DNA of 64,000 nt, from assembly GCA_003987725.1 (NCBI GenBank), contig RXJH01000004.1, positions 179,372-243,371 of the forward strand. The letters are read 5' to 3'. Positions 54,358 through 63,313 of this stretch are shown here, piece after piece. The notes beneath the pieces are model-generated. The model saw only the letters and a program-made list of their open reading frames with translations, searched no databases and had not been told where the DNA came from. Positions within the stretch are counted from its first letter, which is position 1, and each line of letters starts with the position of its first letter. Origin of the DNA: Hyphomicrobium sp. GTDB taxonomy: Bacteria; Pseudomonadota; Alphaproteobacteria; Rhizobiales; Hyphomicrobiaceae. A program made the translations under genes and the position numbers.

Positions 54358-56274
54358 ATGGCACAAGCGCCCGCTTCGCTTCCGGCCGCCGCTGAATACG
54401 GCGCCGGAGAGGGGCATCACAGCAAGAACTTCTGGGCATTAGCTGTCGGCTCGGTAGGTGTCGTCTTTGGCGACATCGGAACGAGCCCGCTTTATGCCTT
54501 CAAGGAAGCCATCACCGCCGCCGCCCATCGCGGGTTGACAACGGCTGAGGCGGCGCTTGGCGTGCTGTCGCTCATTTTCTGGGCCATGACGCTGGTCGTC
54601 ACCATCAAGTACGTGCTGCTGCTGCTGCGCGCCGACAACAAGGGCGAAGGCGGCATGTTCGCGCTCATGGCGCTGGGCCAGACCGTTGCCCGGCGGAGCG
54701 CGCCGCTGCTCGGCGCACTCGGAATTGCGGGCGCTTGTTTCTTTTACGGCGATGCCGTCATCACGCCAGCGATCTCGGTGCTCTCGGCCGTCGAGGGCCT
54801 CAAACTTATCGCGCCGCAATTCGAGAAAGCTGTCATTCCGGCGGCGATCGTCGTTCTCGGTTTTCTGTTCTGGATGCAATCGCGCGGCACCGATCGGGTC
54901 GCGCGTTTTTTTGGGCCGGTGATGATCGTCTGGTTCGTCGTACTTGGGCTCGGCGGCCTCGCGCACATCGCGGACAACCTGCATGTTCTGCTGGCGTTGA
55001 ATCCGGGTTACGGAATCGCGTTCGTCTATCACCACGGCTTTTTGGGCCTGACGGTAATGGGCCTCGTATTCCTGGCGTGTACCGGCGCGGAGGCGCTCTA
55101 CGCCGATCTTGGGCATTTCGGCCGCCGTCCGATCAGCGTGTCGTGGGTCTACTTCGTCATGCCGGCGCTGGTTTTGAATTATTTCGGGCAGGGCGCGCTC
55201 GTCATGAACGATGCGAACGCGATTGAAAATCCGTTCTACCGGCTCTATCCCGATTTCATGCTGGTCCCGATGCTGATCCTTTCGACGTTCGCAACGGTGA
55301 TCGCCAGCCAAGCCGTGATTACGGGCGCATTTTCACTGACCCGGCAGGCCATCCAGCTCGGTCTCGTTCCGCGGTTCGAGATCCGGCATACGTCGGAAAG
55401 CATGGCCGGGCAGATCTACATGCCAAGGGTCAACTGGATCCTGTTCATCGCCGTCCTCGTCGCGATCTTCGCCTTCCGCACCTCGTCCAATCTGGCGGCG
55501 GCCTACGGCGTGTCGGTCACGGCTGCGATGGTCATCGATACGCTGATGGCGTTCTTCGTCATCTGGAAGTGCTGGAACTGGCCGCTCTGGCGCGTGGCGC
55601 TCATCGTCATTCCGCTGCTGCTGATCGAGCAGGCGTTCTTCTCCGCTAACATCTTGAAGCTGTTCGAAGGCGGCTGGGTGCCGCTCGCCATCGCCTGCAT
55701 GCTGGCGATCATCATGTTCACCTGGGTGCGCGGAACACGCGTGCTGGCAAAGGTCACGAAGCGCAACGAGGCCGATCTCGACTGGCTCGTGCGCAAACTC
55801 GAGGCGAAACCCCCGCATCGAGTCTCGGGTACGGCCGTGTTCCTGACCGGCGATCCCTATGCCGCGCCGACGTCTATGATGCACAATTTGAAGCACAACC
55901 GGATCATGCATGAGAGGAACATTCTGCTCTCGATCCGGACGGAGGAGACGCCGCGCGTTGCGCGGCACGAGCGGCTGACGATCGAGCGGATTTCCGACCA
56001 CTTCATTCGCATCATCGCGCGGTACGGCTTCATGGAGACGCCGAGCGTTCCGAAGATCCTCGAGCACGCGCGCCGGAAGGATTGCAACATCGATATCGGC
56101 TCGACGTCGTTCTTCTTGTCACGGCGGTCGTTGCGGATGACATCGAAATCCGAAATGCCGCGCTGGCAAGAGCGCCTGTTCATCGCGCTTGCGGGCAGCG
56201 CCGAGGACGCGACGACCTACTTCCAGATTCCGACCGATCGAGTCGTCGAGGTTGGAACGCAAGTGGCCGTCTAG
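54358..56274 (+). CDS. kup: Low-affinity K+ transporter Kup
   Basis: A 638-residue inner membrane K+/H+ symporter of the KUP/HAK family. The start is followed at about residue 30 by V-G-V-V-F-G-D-I-G-T-S-P-L-Y-A-F, the family signature, then about 12 membrane helices up to residue 460, and a C-terminal cytosolic region. The Y-F-G-Q-G-A motif (about 275-280) and V-I-A-S-Q-A near 315-320 are present. It resembles the Kup1/2 paralogues common in Hyphomicrobiales. No regulatory RNA was recognised upstream. Confidence 0.95.
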   Translation: MAQAPASLPAAAEYGAGEGHHSKNFWALAVGSVGVVFGDIGTSPLYAFKEAITAAAHRGLTTAEAALGVLSLIFWAMTLVVTIKYVLLLLRADNKGEGGMFALMALGQTVARRSAPLLGALGIAGACFFYGDAVITPAISVLSAVEGLKLIAPQFEKAVIPAAIVVLGFLFWMQSRGTDRVARFFGPVMIVWFVVLGLGGLAHIADNLHVLLALNPGYGIAFVYHHGFLGLTVMGLVFLACTGAEALYADLGHFGRRPISVSWVYFVMPALVLNYFGQGALVMNDANAIENPFYRLYPDFMLVPMLILSTFATVIASQAVITGAFSLTRQAIQLGLVPRFEIRHTSESMAGQIYMPRVNWILFIAVLVAIFAFRTSSNLAAAYGVSVTAAMVIDTLMAFFVIWKCWNWPLWRVALIVIPLLLIEQAFFSANILKLFEGGWVPLAIACMLAIIMFTWVRGTRVLAKVTKRNEADLDWLVRKLEAKPPHRVSGTAVFLTGDPYAAPTSMMHNLKHNRIMHERNILLSIRTEETPRVARHERLTIERISDHFIRIIARYGFMETPSVPKILEHARRKDCNIDIGSTSFFLSRRSLRMTSKSEMPRWQERLFIALAGSAEDATTYFQIPTDRVVEVGTQVAV

Positions 56275-56432
56275 CCGCCGGCCACGTTGTTCGGGATTTT
56301 TCGTCGCGCTGGGCCCTGCGGCTGCCCAATCCACCGATCCAGGCCGAGGTGCTGCGACACCTTGAAGCTCGCCACAATCTGAGATACCAAGCAAGAAAGA
56401 AACGATTTCAAACCGGCCTAGGGGAGTGAACC

Positions 56433-56576
56433 TTGAGCATCGATACATCCAAAGGCAGTCCGTCGATGGACTATCCGCAGCATGTCGAAACGTACGAGAC
56501 GTTTCTGCGTCTGTCGAAGTACGGCATCGTTTTCGTCGTCGTCCTGCTTGCCGGCATGAAATTCTTCCTCGTCTGA
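56433..56576 (+). CDS. Cytochrome oxidase subunit IV-like small membrane protein
   Basis: A 47-residue protein starting at a TTG after AGGGGAG. The sequence M-D-Y-P-Q-H-V-E-T-Y-E-T-F near 12-24 followed by one membrane helix (about 30-46) matches the aa3-type cytochrome c oxidase subunit IV family of alphaproteobacteria (COX4_pro_2). In crystal structures this single-helix subunit sits at the periphery of the oxidase. Its genes commonly stand alone before pntAA in rhizobia; a clear terminator separates them here, so co-transcription would depend on read-through. Confidence 0.82.
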   Translation: MSIDTSKGSPSMDYPQHVETYETFLRLSKYGIVFVVVLLAGMKFFLV

Positions 56577-56613
56577 TGTCTGAATCGCCGGACTCGGCGG
56601 AGAAACTCAAAAC

Positions 56614-56643
56614 AGGGCAGGCCGATTAAGGACTGCCCTTTTT
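56614..56643 (+). terminator. Terminator between cox4-like gene and pntAA
   Basis: A 7-bp stem AGGGCAG (56614-56620) / CTGCCCT (56633-56639) with a 12-nt loop, followed by TTTTT. It lies 38 nt after the small gene. Confidence 0.85.
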
Positions 56644-56685
56644 CGTATTCAGCCGCGCAGCCCTCCCGCTCAATTGGACCGAGAC

Positions 56686-57825
56686 ATGGTTACGATAGCT
56701 GTTACCAGCGAACTGGCCGACGAGCCGCGCGTTGCGGTTTCGCCCGACACGGTCAAGAAGTTCTCAGCCCTCGGCGCGCGCGTGCGCATAGAGCAGGGAG
56801 CGGGTCTCAGATCGCGCTTTTCCGACGACGCCTACCGGGCCGCGGGCGCCGAGATCGCCAGCCGGGCGGAGGTGCTCTCCGGCGCCGACATTCTTCTTTC
56901 CGTTCGTCGGCCTTCCGCGGAGGACATCCGGGCCCTGAAGCCTGGCGCTATCGTCGCCGCGATGATCGATCCGTTCGGTGAGCGTGCGGGCCTTGAGGCC
57001 CTCGCGGGTAGCGGCGGCACGATTTTCTCGATGGAGCTGATGCCGCGAACGACGCGCGCCCAATCCATGGACGTGCTGTCGAGCCAGGCCAACCTCGCCG
57101 GTTATAAGGCGGTGGTCGACGGCGCTTCGATGTTCGGGCAGGCGCTGCCGTTGATGATGACGCCGGCCGGCACCGTTCCGTCCGCCAAGGCTTTCATCAT
57201 GGGTGTCGGCGTTGCCGGATTGCAGGCCATCGCGACGGCACGGCGGCTTGGCGCGCAGGTGACGGCGACCGACGTGCGTCCGGCCACGAAAGAGCAGGTT
57301 CAGTCGCTCGGCGCGAAGTTCATCGCGGTCGAAGACGACGAATTCAAGCAGGCGCAGACGGCCGCCGGCTACGCGAAGCCGATGAGCGCGGAATATCAAG
57401 CGAAGCAGGCCGAGCTGGTCGCGAACCATATCAAGAACCAGGACCTCGTCATCACGACGGCGCTCATTCCGGGCCGTCCGGCGCCGAAGCTCATCTCACG
57501 CGCGATGATCGAGAGCATGAAGCCCGGTTCCGTCATCGTCGATCTCGCGGCCGAACGCGGCGGCAACACGGAGCTGACGGAAGCCGGCAAGACCGTCGAA
57601 ACGGCGAACGGCGTCAAGATTTTCGGACCGCTCAATCTCGCAGGCACGATCGCAGTCAATGCGTCGAGCTTGTACGCGCGCAATCTTCTGGCCTTCATCG
57701 AGACGATGATCGACAAGAAGGAAAAGGCGCTTGCAGTCAATTGGGACGACGAGCTGATCAAGGGGACTTTGGTCGCCAAGGACGGTCAGCTCGTGCATCC
57801 GAACTTCGCGACGAAGACGGCATGA
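56686..57825 (+). CDS. pntAA: NAD(P) transhydrogenase subunit alpha part 1, PntAA
   Basis: Soluble NAD(H)-binding subunit (dI) of proton-translocating transhydrogenase, 379 residues. Contains the alanine dehydrogenase-like fold with D-E-P-R-V-A-V-S-P (about 11-19), the M-x-x-N/S-N-x-A-G-Y-K motif (L-A-G-Y-K near 137-141), the NAD motif G-V-G-V-A-G-L-Q (about 173-180) and [10 protein letters not shown] near 285-294. I chose the ATG at 56686; an in-frame TTG at 56674 is an alternative. It overlaps the ATGA possible start of the next gene. Confidence 0.94.
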   Translation: MVTIAVTSELADEPRVAVSPDTVKKFSALGARVRIEQGAGLRSRFSDDAYRAAGAEIASRAEVLSGADILLSVRRPSAEDIRALKPGAIVAAMIDPFGERAGLEALAGSGGTIFSMELMPRTTRAQSMDVLSSQANLAGYKAVVDGASMFGQALPLMMTPAGTVPSAKAFIMGVGVAGLQAIATARRLGAQVTATDVRPATKEQVQSLGAKFIAVEDDEFKQAQTAAGYAKPMSAEYQAKQAELVANHIKNQDLVITTALIPGRPAPKLISRAMIESMKPGSVIVDLAAERGGNTELTEAGKTVETANGVKIFGPLNLAGTIAVNASSLYARNLLAFIETMIDKKEKALAVNWDDELIKGTLVAKDGQLVHPNFATKTA

Positions 57826-57836
57826 GGGACCTTACG

Positions 57837-58235
57837 ATGCGCATGATCAAACCGCTTTTTGCAGCGCTTTCGGTGTTCTTTTTCACCGCGTCGTCGGCCT
57901 TCGCCGCAGAAGGCGCGCTGATCAGTCCGTCGGTCTACGAGTTCATGGTTTTCGTGATCGCGGTTTTCGTCGGCTACTACGTCGTCTGGTCGGTGACGCC
58001 GGCCTTGCACACGCCTTTGATGAGCGTGACCAACGCGATCTCGTCCGTCATCGTGGTCGGCGCGCTGCTGGCAGTCGGCGTTTCGTTGACGTCCTCGGAT
58101 AGTAACCTCGCCAAAGTGTTCGGCTTCCTCGCCTTGACGATGGCATCGGTCAATATTTTCGGCGGCTTCCTCGTCACCAACCGCATGCTCGCGATGTACA
58201 AGAAAAAGGACGCGCCAGCGAAGAAGGACGGCTGA
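57837..58235 (+). CDS. pntAB: NAD(P) transhydrogenase subunit alpha part 2, PntAB
   Basis: A 132-residue membrane part of the alpha subunit (N-terminal half of dII) with a hydrophobic leader and three to four membrane helices: [18 protein letters not shown], then [12 protein letters not shown], and the [13 protein letters not shown]-x-R-M-L-x-M-F/Y end typical of PntAB. The ATG at 57837 is preceded by GAGGGA at about 57825; a second ATG at 57822 overlaps the pntAA stop. Confidence 0.93.
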   Translation: MRMIKPLFAALSVFFFTASSAFAAEGALISPSVYEFMVFVIAVFVGYYVVWSVTPALHTPLMSVTNAISSVIVVGALLAVGVSLTSSDSNLAKVFGFLALTMASVNIFGGFLVTNRMLAMYKKKDAPAKKDG

Positions 58236-58303
58236 CGCCGACGCTCGACTGGCCAATGAGAACCGCCGAAGACATCAGATAACGGGACCGGGGAAACGAT
58301 CCA

Positions 58304-59722
58304 ATGTCCGCAAATGTCGCCGCACTGCTCTACCTCGCCGCCGGGGTCCTGTTCATTCTGGCGCTCAGAGGATTGTCGAGCCCGGCAACGTCGCGGCAGG
58401 GCAATCTCTACGGCATGATCGGCATGACGATCGCCATCCTGACGACGCTCGGTCTCGCCGAGCCGACGGCGACGTCGTGGATCCTGATCGTTCTCGGGAT
58501 TGGCATCGGCGGCTTCATCGGCGCCAAGACCGCGCGCGAAATCCCGATGACGATGATGCCCGAACTCGTGGCGGCATTTCACTCGCTCGTCGGCCTGGCG
58601 GCGGTGTTCGTGGCGGCGAGCGCGCTTTACGCGCCGTCGGCGTTCAACATTCTGGTCGATCCCCTAGACCCGGCTGCCGGCATCAAGGGCGGCAGCCTGC
58701 TCGAGATGTCGCTCGGCGTCGCTATCGGCGCCATCACGTTCACGGGCTCGGTCATCGCCTTTTCGAAGCTCTCGGGGCGGATGTCCGGCAAGCCGATCCT
58801 GCTGCCGATGCGGCACATCATCAACGCTGCCCTCGCGCTGTTTCTGATTTTCCTGATCTACACCTTCATCATGTCGGCCGGTTCGGCATGGCTCTTCTGG
58901 CTGATTGTTCTCGCGGCGCTGCTGCTCGGCGTGCTGATCATCATTCCGATCGGCGGCGCGGACATGCCGGTCGTCGTATCGATGCTGAACTCGTATTCGG
59001 GTTGGGCGGCCGCGGGCATCGGCTTCACGCTCGGTAATGTCGCGCTGATCATCACGGGCGCGCTCGTCGGATCGTCGGGCGCCATCCTTTCCTACATCAT
59101 GTGCAAGGCGATGAACCGGCAGTTCCTGTCCGTCATCGCGGGCGGGTTCGGCGGTGAAACGGCTGTTGCCGGTGCGGGCGGCGGCGAGCAGAAGCCGGTG
59201 AAGCTCGGGTCGGCCGAGGACGCCGCCTACGTCATGAAGAACGCCGCGAAGGTCATCATCGTGCCGGGATACGGCATGGCGGTCGCGCAGGCGCAGCACG
59301 CCCTTCGCGAGATGGGCGATGCGCTGAAGAAGGCCGGGGTCGAGGTGAAATACGCCATTCATCCGGTTGCGGGGCGTATGCCGGGCCACATGAACGTGCT
59401 GCTCGCGGAAGCCAACGTTCCCTACGACGAAGTTTTCGAGCTCGAGGACATCAATAGCGAGTTCGCGCAGGCCGACGCCGTCTACGTGATCGGCGCGAAC
59501 GACGTCGTCAACCCCGCCGCCGAGGACGACAAGTCGTCGCCGATTTACGGGATGCCCGTGCTTCAGGTCTGGAAGGCGGGAACGGTGTTCTTCAACAAGC
59601 GGTCGCTGGCCTCCGGCTATGCCGGTATCGACAACCCGGTCTTCTACCGCGACAACACCGTCATGGTTCTGGGGGACGCCAAGAAAATGACGGAAGAGAT
59701 CGTTAAAGCTCTCGCCGAGTAG
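58304..59722 (+). CDS. pntB: NAD(P) transhydrogenase subunit beta, PntB
   Basis: A 472-residue beta subunit. The first 260 residues are membrane helices (dII), including the proton-channel His-bearing segment E-L-V-A-A-F-H-S-L-V-G near 90-100. The C-terminal dIII domain binds NADP(H): V-P-G-Y-G-M-A-V-A-Q-A-Q (about 319-330) and a V-I-G-A-N-D-V-V-N-P-A-A segment. The complex uses proton motive force to reduce NADP+ with NADH. Third gene of the operon; 68-bp gap from pntAB. Confidence 0.96.
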   Translation: MSANVAALLYLAAGVLFILALRGLSSPATSRQGNLYGMIGMTIAILTTLGLAEPTATSWILIVLGIGIGGFIGAKTAREIPMTMMPELVAAFHSLVGLAAVFVAASALYAPSAFNILVDPLDPAAGIKGGSLLEMSLGVAIGAITFTGSVIAFSKLSGRMSGKPILLPMRHIINAALALFLIFLIYTFIMSAGSAWLFWLIVLAALLLGVLIIIPIGGADMPVVVSMLNSYSGWAAAGIGFTLGNVALIITGALVGSSGAILSYIMCKAMNRQFLSVIAGGFGGETAVAGAGGGEQKPVKLGSAEDAAYVMKNAAKVIIVPGYGMAVAQAQHALREMGDALKKAGVEVKYAIHPVAGRMPGHMNVLLAEANVPYDEVFELEDINSEFAQADAVYVIGANDVVNPAAEDDKSSPIYGMPVLQVWKAGTVFFNKRSLASGYAGIDNPVFYRDNTVMVLGDAKKMTEEIVKALAE

Positions 59723-59842
59723 ATCCCGGCCTGGACATAGCGGCCAATCGGCAACAATCGCTTGCCGATCGACCCAGTTTCCGGTCAGCGCCGGGATTGG
59801 TCTGCTATAGGTTCGGCGAGTTCTGGTTTTGAGGGGTTTGGC

Positions 59843-61231
59843 GTGTTGGCTCCCGTTGCGTCGGCGTCGTTCGAAAAAGACATCGAACACATCGAGATTT
59901 TGGCTGCCACTCCGGTGACCAGCTCGGTCCTTTTGGCGCGCAACCTTCAGTATATCTACGAGCGCGCCGCGAAAGCGCGCTTCGACGATTACGATGTCGT
60001 GGAAATTGCCAAGAACGCTCAGGGGCTGATCTACCGGCTCTTCGACCTTCGGGTAGGGCTCCGCAATCATCTCGCGCATTACGAGATGCTCGGCCTGATG
60101 ACGCCCGACGTGACGCAAGGATTTCGCGACGTCTTTCGCGTGCTCCGCTACGTGTCCGATATGCTCGGCGAGATCACCACGGGCCATCCGCGCGTGGGCG
60201 AGGGCGGCTATCTGCTGCGCGGTTTCACGGGTTCCGACAACAATACGCTCGTGAATTATCCGTTCTATCAAAGCGGCGCGGCGCAGAATTTCCGGTCGGG
60301 CGACGTGATCCTCGTTCGCGGCACCGCCCACAACAGCGCCGCCATTGCGCGTATTGGCGATGTCGACAGCCAGTTCAGCCATATCGGCATCGTCTATATC
60401 GATCCGGCCGGCGACCACTGGATGGTCGAAAGCCTGATCGAAGACGGCGCGATCATCTCGCCGCTCGCCAAGGCGCTGGATCACAACATCGTCCGGGCCG
60501 TGCTTTATCGCAATCGCGATGCGGACCTCGCCGCGCGGGCGGCAAAATATATCTTCGATTACGTCGCGGCGTCGCATGCGAAAGGCGGCAAGCGCATCCT
60601 TTACGATTTCTCGATGCGTACCGACGACACGCGCAATCTGTTCTGCTCGAAGCTCGTCAGGCTCGCATACGAGCAGGGCAGCTTCGGCATGTTCAAGCTG
60701 CCGACTTACCCGACCAAGATCGCGCGCAAGAACAAAGATTTTCTCGACCGCGTCGGCGTCGCGACGGACCTGACCTTCGCGCCAGCCGACATCGACATGG
60801 AATCCAGTTTCGACCTGGTTGCGGAATGGCAAGACTACCGGGAGACTGCGGGTATCCGGCTCCAGGACTTCACGATGGACAAGCTGTTCGAGTGGATGGA
60901 CCGCTACAACTACCGGTTCGAGGAGACGACTGCCATCAAGCTGGTGTCGACCCTTGGACGCTTTGCTTCGCACCTCTCGGAGAACGCCAAGGAGGTTCTG
61001 TCTTCCGTGTTCCCGCGCGTTCCCGTGAACATGCCGAGAAAGACCGTGGCGGTGGTCGCGATGCTGCACAAAACCGCAGAGCCAATCTACCAGGAGCTGT
61101 TGAAACTCAACCAGGAAGCGGTTGCCGACACCGGAGTGCCGCTGCATGGTCTCGACGTTATGGCGGCTCTCGAAAATATTCGGGAGCGGGAAGGCAACAG
61201 GATCGGGTACCTTGTGCGGCGGGGCCGCTAG
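59843..61231 (+). CDS. YiiX/YebB-like NlpC/P60-type hydrolase family protein
   Basis: A 462-residue protein containing a permuted papain-like YiiX domain. The core segment R-S-G-D-V-I-L-V-R-G is followed by the active-site-like His (H180) in F-S-H-I-G-I-V and the Cys (C268) in N-L-F-C-S-K-L-V, separated by a V-E-S-L-I-E-D-G strand. The GTG at 59843 lies 6 nt after GAGGGG, whereas the TTG at 59762 has no such site; the extra 27 residues look noncoding. A 150-residue helical N-terminal region (rich in R-N-L-Q-Y-I-Y-E-R and V-R-x-F-R-D) precedes the domain. Substrate unknown. It is followed 12 bp later by an alpha/beta hydrolase gene, possibly in an operon. Confidence 0.75.
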   Translation: MLAPVASASFEKDIEHIEILAATPVTSSVLLARNLQYIYERAAKARFDDYDVVEIAKNAQGLIYRLFDLRVGLRNHLAHYEMLGLMTPDVTQGFRDVFRVLRYVSDMLGEITTGHPRVGEGGYLLRGFTGSDNNTLVNYPFYQSGAAQNFRSGDVILVRGTAHNSAAIARIGDVDSQFSHIGIVYIDPAGDHWMVESLIEDGAIISPLAKALDHNIVRAVLYRNRDADLAARAAKYIFDYVAASHAKGGKRILYDFSMRTDDTRNLFCSKLVRLAYEQGSFGMFKLPTYPTKIARKNKDFLDRVGVATDLTFAPADIDMESSFDLVAEWQDYRETAGIRLQDFTMDKLFEWMDRYNYRFEETTAIKLVSTLGRFASHLSENAKEVLSSVFPRVPVNMPRKTVAVVAMLHKTAEPIYQELLKLNQEAVADTGVPLHGLDVMAALENIREREGNRIGYLVRRGR

Positions 61232-61243
61232 AACAAGTCCGGT

Positions 61244-62071
61244 ATGTTTCTAATAGTCAAAGTCGTCGTTGCGATTGCTGCGGCCGTTTACGCTGCAGCG
61301 GCGGGGATCATGTACATCGCACAGCGCCAATTCATCTATTTTCCCGATCCGGCGCGGACGTCGCCGGCGGCTGCGAATCTTCCGGATGTCTCCGAGCGGA
61401 TCCTATCGACGCCAGACGGCGAACGGATCGTCGCCTGGTATGGCAAGGCGAGGCCCGGGCAGCCGACTATTCTCTATTTCCACGGGAATGGCGGGGCGCT
61501 GGAACTCAGGCGCGAAACGATCCGCCGGTATCTCGACCGCGGCCGCGGCATGTTCATGATGGCCTATCGCGGCTATAGCGGCTCGACGGGCTCGCCGTCG
61601 GAAGTTGCCAACATCGCGGATGCAAAGCTCGCCTATGACACCCTGGTCAGGGAGGGCGTCAGTCCGGACGACATCATCCTCTATGGCGAATCGCTCGGCA
61701 GCGGCGTTGCAATTCAGGTCGCGCGCGAAAAGAAGGTGGCGGGCGTCATCCTAGACAGCCCGTACACATCGATCCTCGAACTCGCGTCGATGTATTACCC
61801 GTGGTTGCCCGTTGGTTGGCTGCTGAAGGACCGTTACGACTCGATCGGCGTCATCAGCGAGGTTCACGCGCCCCTTTTCATTCTGCATGGCGAAGCCGAC
61901 GACGTTGTGCCGGTGCAGATGGGGAAGCGTTTGTTCGCAGCGGCCAACGAGCCGAAAGAGATGAGAACCATAGCCGACGGCGGCCACGTCATTCACGACG
62001 GGCCGTCGTTCGACATCATCGACGGCTGGATCAGCAGGCTCCGGGCGGGACGGCCGCAGAGAGCGGACTGA
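61244..62071 (+). CDS. Alpha/beta hydrolase, BEM46-like, membrane-anchored
   Basis: A 275-residue alpha/beta hydrolase with an N-terminal membrane helix (about 2-24, V-V-V-A-I-A-A-A-V-Y-A-A-A-A-G-I-M-Y). The fold includes F-H-G-N-G-G (about 79-84), Y-R-G-Y-S-G-S-T-G-S-P near 108-118, the nucleophile Ser150 in L-Y-G-E-S-L-G-S-G, D in G-E-A-D-D-V-V-P and H in G-G-H. The arrangement matches the BEM46/Abhd13-like family, whose substrates are mostly unknown. It sits directly after the YiiX-like gene. Confidence 0.85.
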   Translation: MFLIVKVVVAIAAAVYAAAAGIMYIAQRQFIYFPDPARTSPAAANLPDVSERILSTPDGERIVAWYGKARPGQPTILYFHGNGGALELRRETIRRYLDRGRGMFMMAYRGYSGSTGSPSEVANIADAKLAYDTLVREGVSPDDIILYGESLGSGVAIQVAREKKVAGVILDSPYTSILELASMYYPWLPVGWLLKDRYDSIGVISEVHAPLFILHGEADDVVPVQMGKRLFAAANEPKEMRTIADGGHVIHDGPSFDIIDGWISRLRAGRPQRAD

Positions 62072-62088
62072 AGCATCCGCAAAACGAA

Positions 62089-62113
62089 AAGGCCCGCGAA
62101 GATCGCGAGCCTT
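62089..62113. terminator. Terminator between alpha/beta hydrolase and rpsU
   Basis: An 11-bp stem with one mismatch (AAGGCCCGCGA / TCGCGAGCCTT, loop AGA). For the minus-strand rpsU transcript it is followed by UUUUCGUUUU. It may serve both convergent genes. Confidence 0.8.
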
Positions 62114-62144
62114 GAATATTTGCATAGCCGGAATCGGCTGGAGC

Positions 62145-62501
62145 TTAGAAGCCGCTGCCGCCGCCAGCGCCGCCCTGGCCACCGCCGCTGCGGAAACCGC
62201 CGCCGCCGAAGCCGCCGCCACCGCCTGCACCGCCACGACCGGCACCAGGACCGCCCTTACCACCGGGACCGCCACGCGCTACGGCGGGCTTGCTCGGCAG
62301 GAGGCCTTCACGCTGCAATTTCTTACGTGCGAGCTTGCGGGCCCGGCGGATCGCCTCGGCCTTTTCGCGTGCTCTTTTTTCTGAAGGCTTTTCAAAATGG
62401 CCGCGAAGTTTCATCTCGCGGAAAACGCCCTCGCGCTGCAATTTTTTCTTAAGCGCCTTGAGAGCCTGGTCAACGTTGTTGTCGCGAACGAGAACCTGCA
62501 A
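62145..62501 (-). CDS. rpsU: 30S ribosomal protein S21 with glycine-rich tail
   Basis: A 118-residue S21. The start is a TTG at 62501 (L-Q-V-L-V-R-D-N-N), after AGAGGAT on the minus strand; a frame continuing 77 residues upstream shows no family signal. The S21 core (1-71, [11 protein letters not shown] and [16 protein letters not shown]) is canonical. Residues 78-118 form an extension rich in Gly with Arg/Phe ([12 protein letters not shown]), reminiscent of RGG-type RNA-binding tails. Most bacterial S21 proteins stop near 70 residues. S21 helps early translation initiation. Confidence 0.93.
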   Translation of the reverse strand: MQVLVRDNNVDQALKALKKKLQREGVFREMKLRGHFEKPSEKRAREKAEAIRRARKLARKKLQREGLLPSKPAVARGGPGGKGGPGAGRGGAGGGGGFGGGGFRSGGGQGGAGGGSGF

Positions 62502-62737
62502 GCAGTTGTATCCTCTAATGAATCCGGATTGTCGGGATGCACAAAAACACCGACGCCGGTGGGTTTGCCGCCGGGGCCCGCGCTTCTTTTCTGGCGGTCT
62601 TGTAGCAAACACAACGAGGATTGGCAATCGGGTCTGCGCGGGGGGCGATGCGGGGGGAACGGGGCGGCCTCCCACTTGTTGTTGTTCGCTTTTTGGATGG
62701 GAATCGTGAAAACGGGAATAGGGGGAGAACAATTCGC

Positions 62738-63289
62738 ATGAACGAACCGGGATTCTTCGGGCGTACGCTCGAATCGTTTGTTTTGGGGTCGGTCGCGGCT
62801 CTTGCGGCGGCGGCGCTCGGCGTCGGCCCGGTGCGGGCGGACGCGGCGTGCATCAAGCTGTCGGACGTCGAGATCGTGCAACTCCTGAACAGGTGGAGGA
62901 CCGAATTCGCGAGTGGCGATCCAGATCGTGTTTCGGCGCTCTATGCGGACGGTGCATCGCTGACTGCGACGAAGGACGGCGCAGCCCACCAAGGGAAAGA
63001 AGCGATCCACGCCTATTTCAAAGATCTGCTGGCCAAACGGCCGACGGTTTCGATCAGGCCGTCATCGCTGACCTCCGATTGCGGGACCGCAGTGGTCAGC
63101 GGTCCTGTGGTCTATCGCATCACCGGCGAGCGGAAGGGAACGCGCGCGGTTCTCGGGGGGACCTACACGGCGGAGTATGCGCTCAGAGACGGGAAGTGGT
63201 GGATCGTTCGTCATTCGCTCGCCGCGGACCGACGTAGTCTTGCAAATCCGGTCGGCGATCCGGCGGGTAAGCCGTCGCCACCGCTATAG
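62738..63289 (+). CDS. SnoaL-like (NTF2-fold) exported protein
   Basis: A 183-residue protein with a signal peptide (about 1-34, ending V-R-A-D-A) and an NTF2-like domain (about 42-160): [17 protein letters not shown] is the typical first helix and turn, followed by [13 protein letters not shown] and a strand pair ending G-K-W-W-I-V-R-H. It resembles DUF4440/SnoaL-like stress or catalytic-cone proteins; no specific activity can be assigned. The ATG at 62738 follows GGGGGAG by about 10 nt. Confidence 0.78.
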   Translation: MNEPGFFGRTLESFVLGSVAALAAAALGVGPVRADAACIKLSDVEIVQLLNRWRTEFASGDPDRVSALYADGASLTATKDGAAHQGKEAIHAYFKDLLAKRPTVSIRPSSLTSDCGTAVVSGPVVYRITGERKGTRAVLGGTYTAEYALRDGKWWIVRHSLAADRRSLANPVGDPAGKPSPPL

Positions 63290-63313
63290 GCCCAGAGCGG
63301 CGGGCGGTTCAGC

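Noticed and set aside
58664-61147. 827-codon open frame antisense to pntB and the YiiX-like gene
   Set aside because: It spans two well-supported genes and their intergenic gap on the opposite strand with no motif; a composition artefact.
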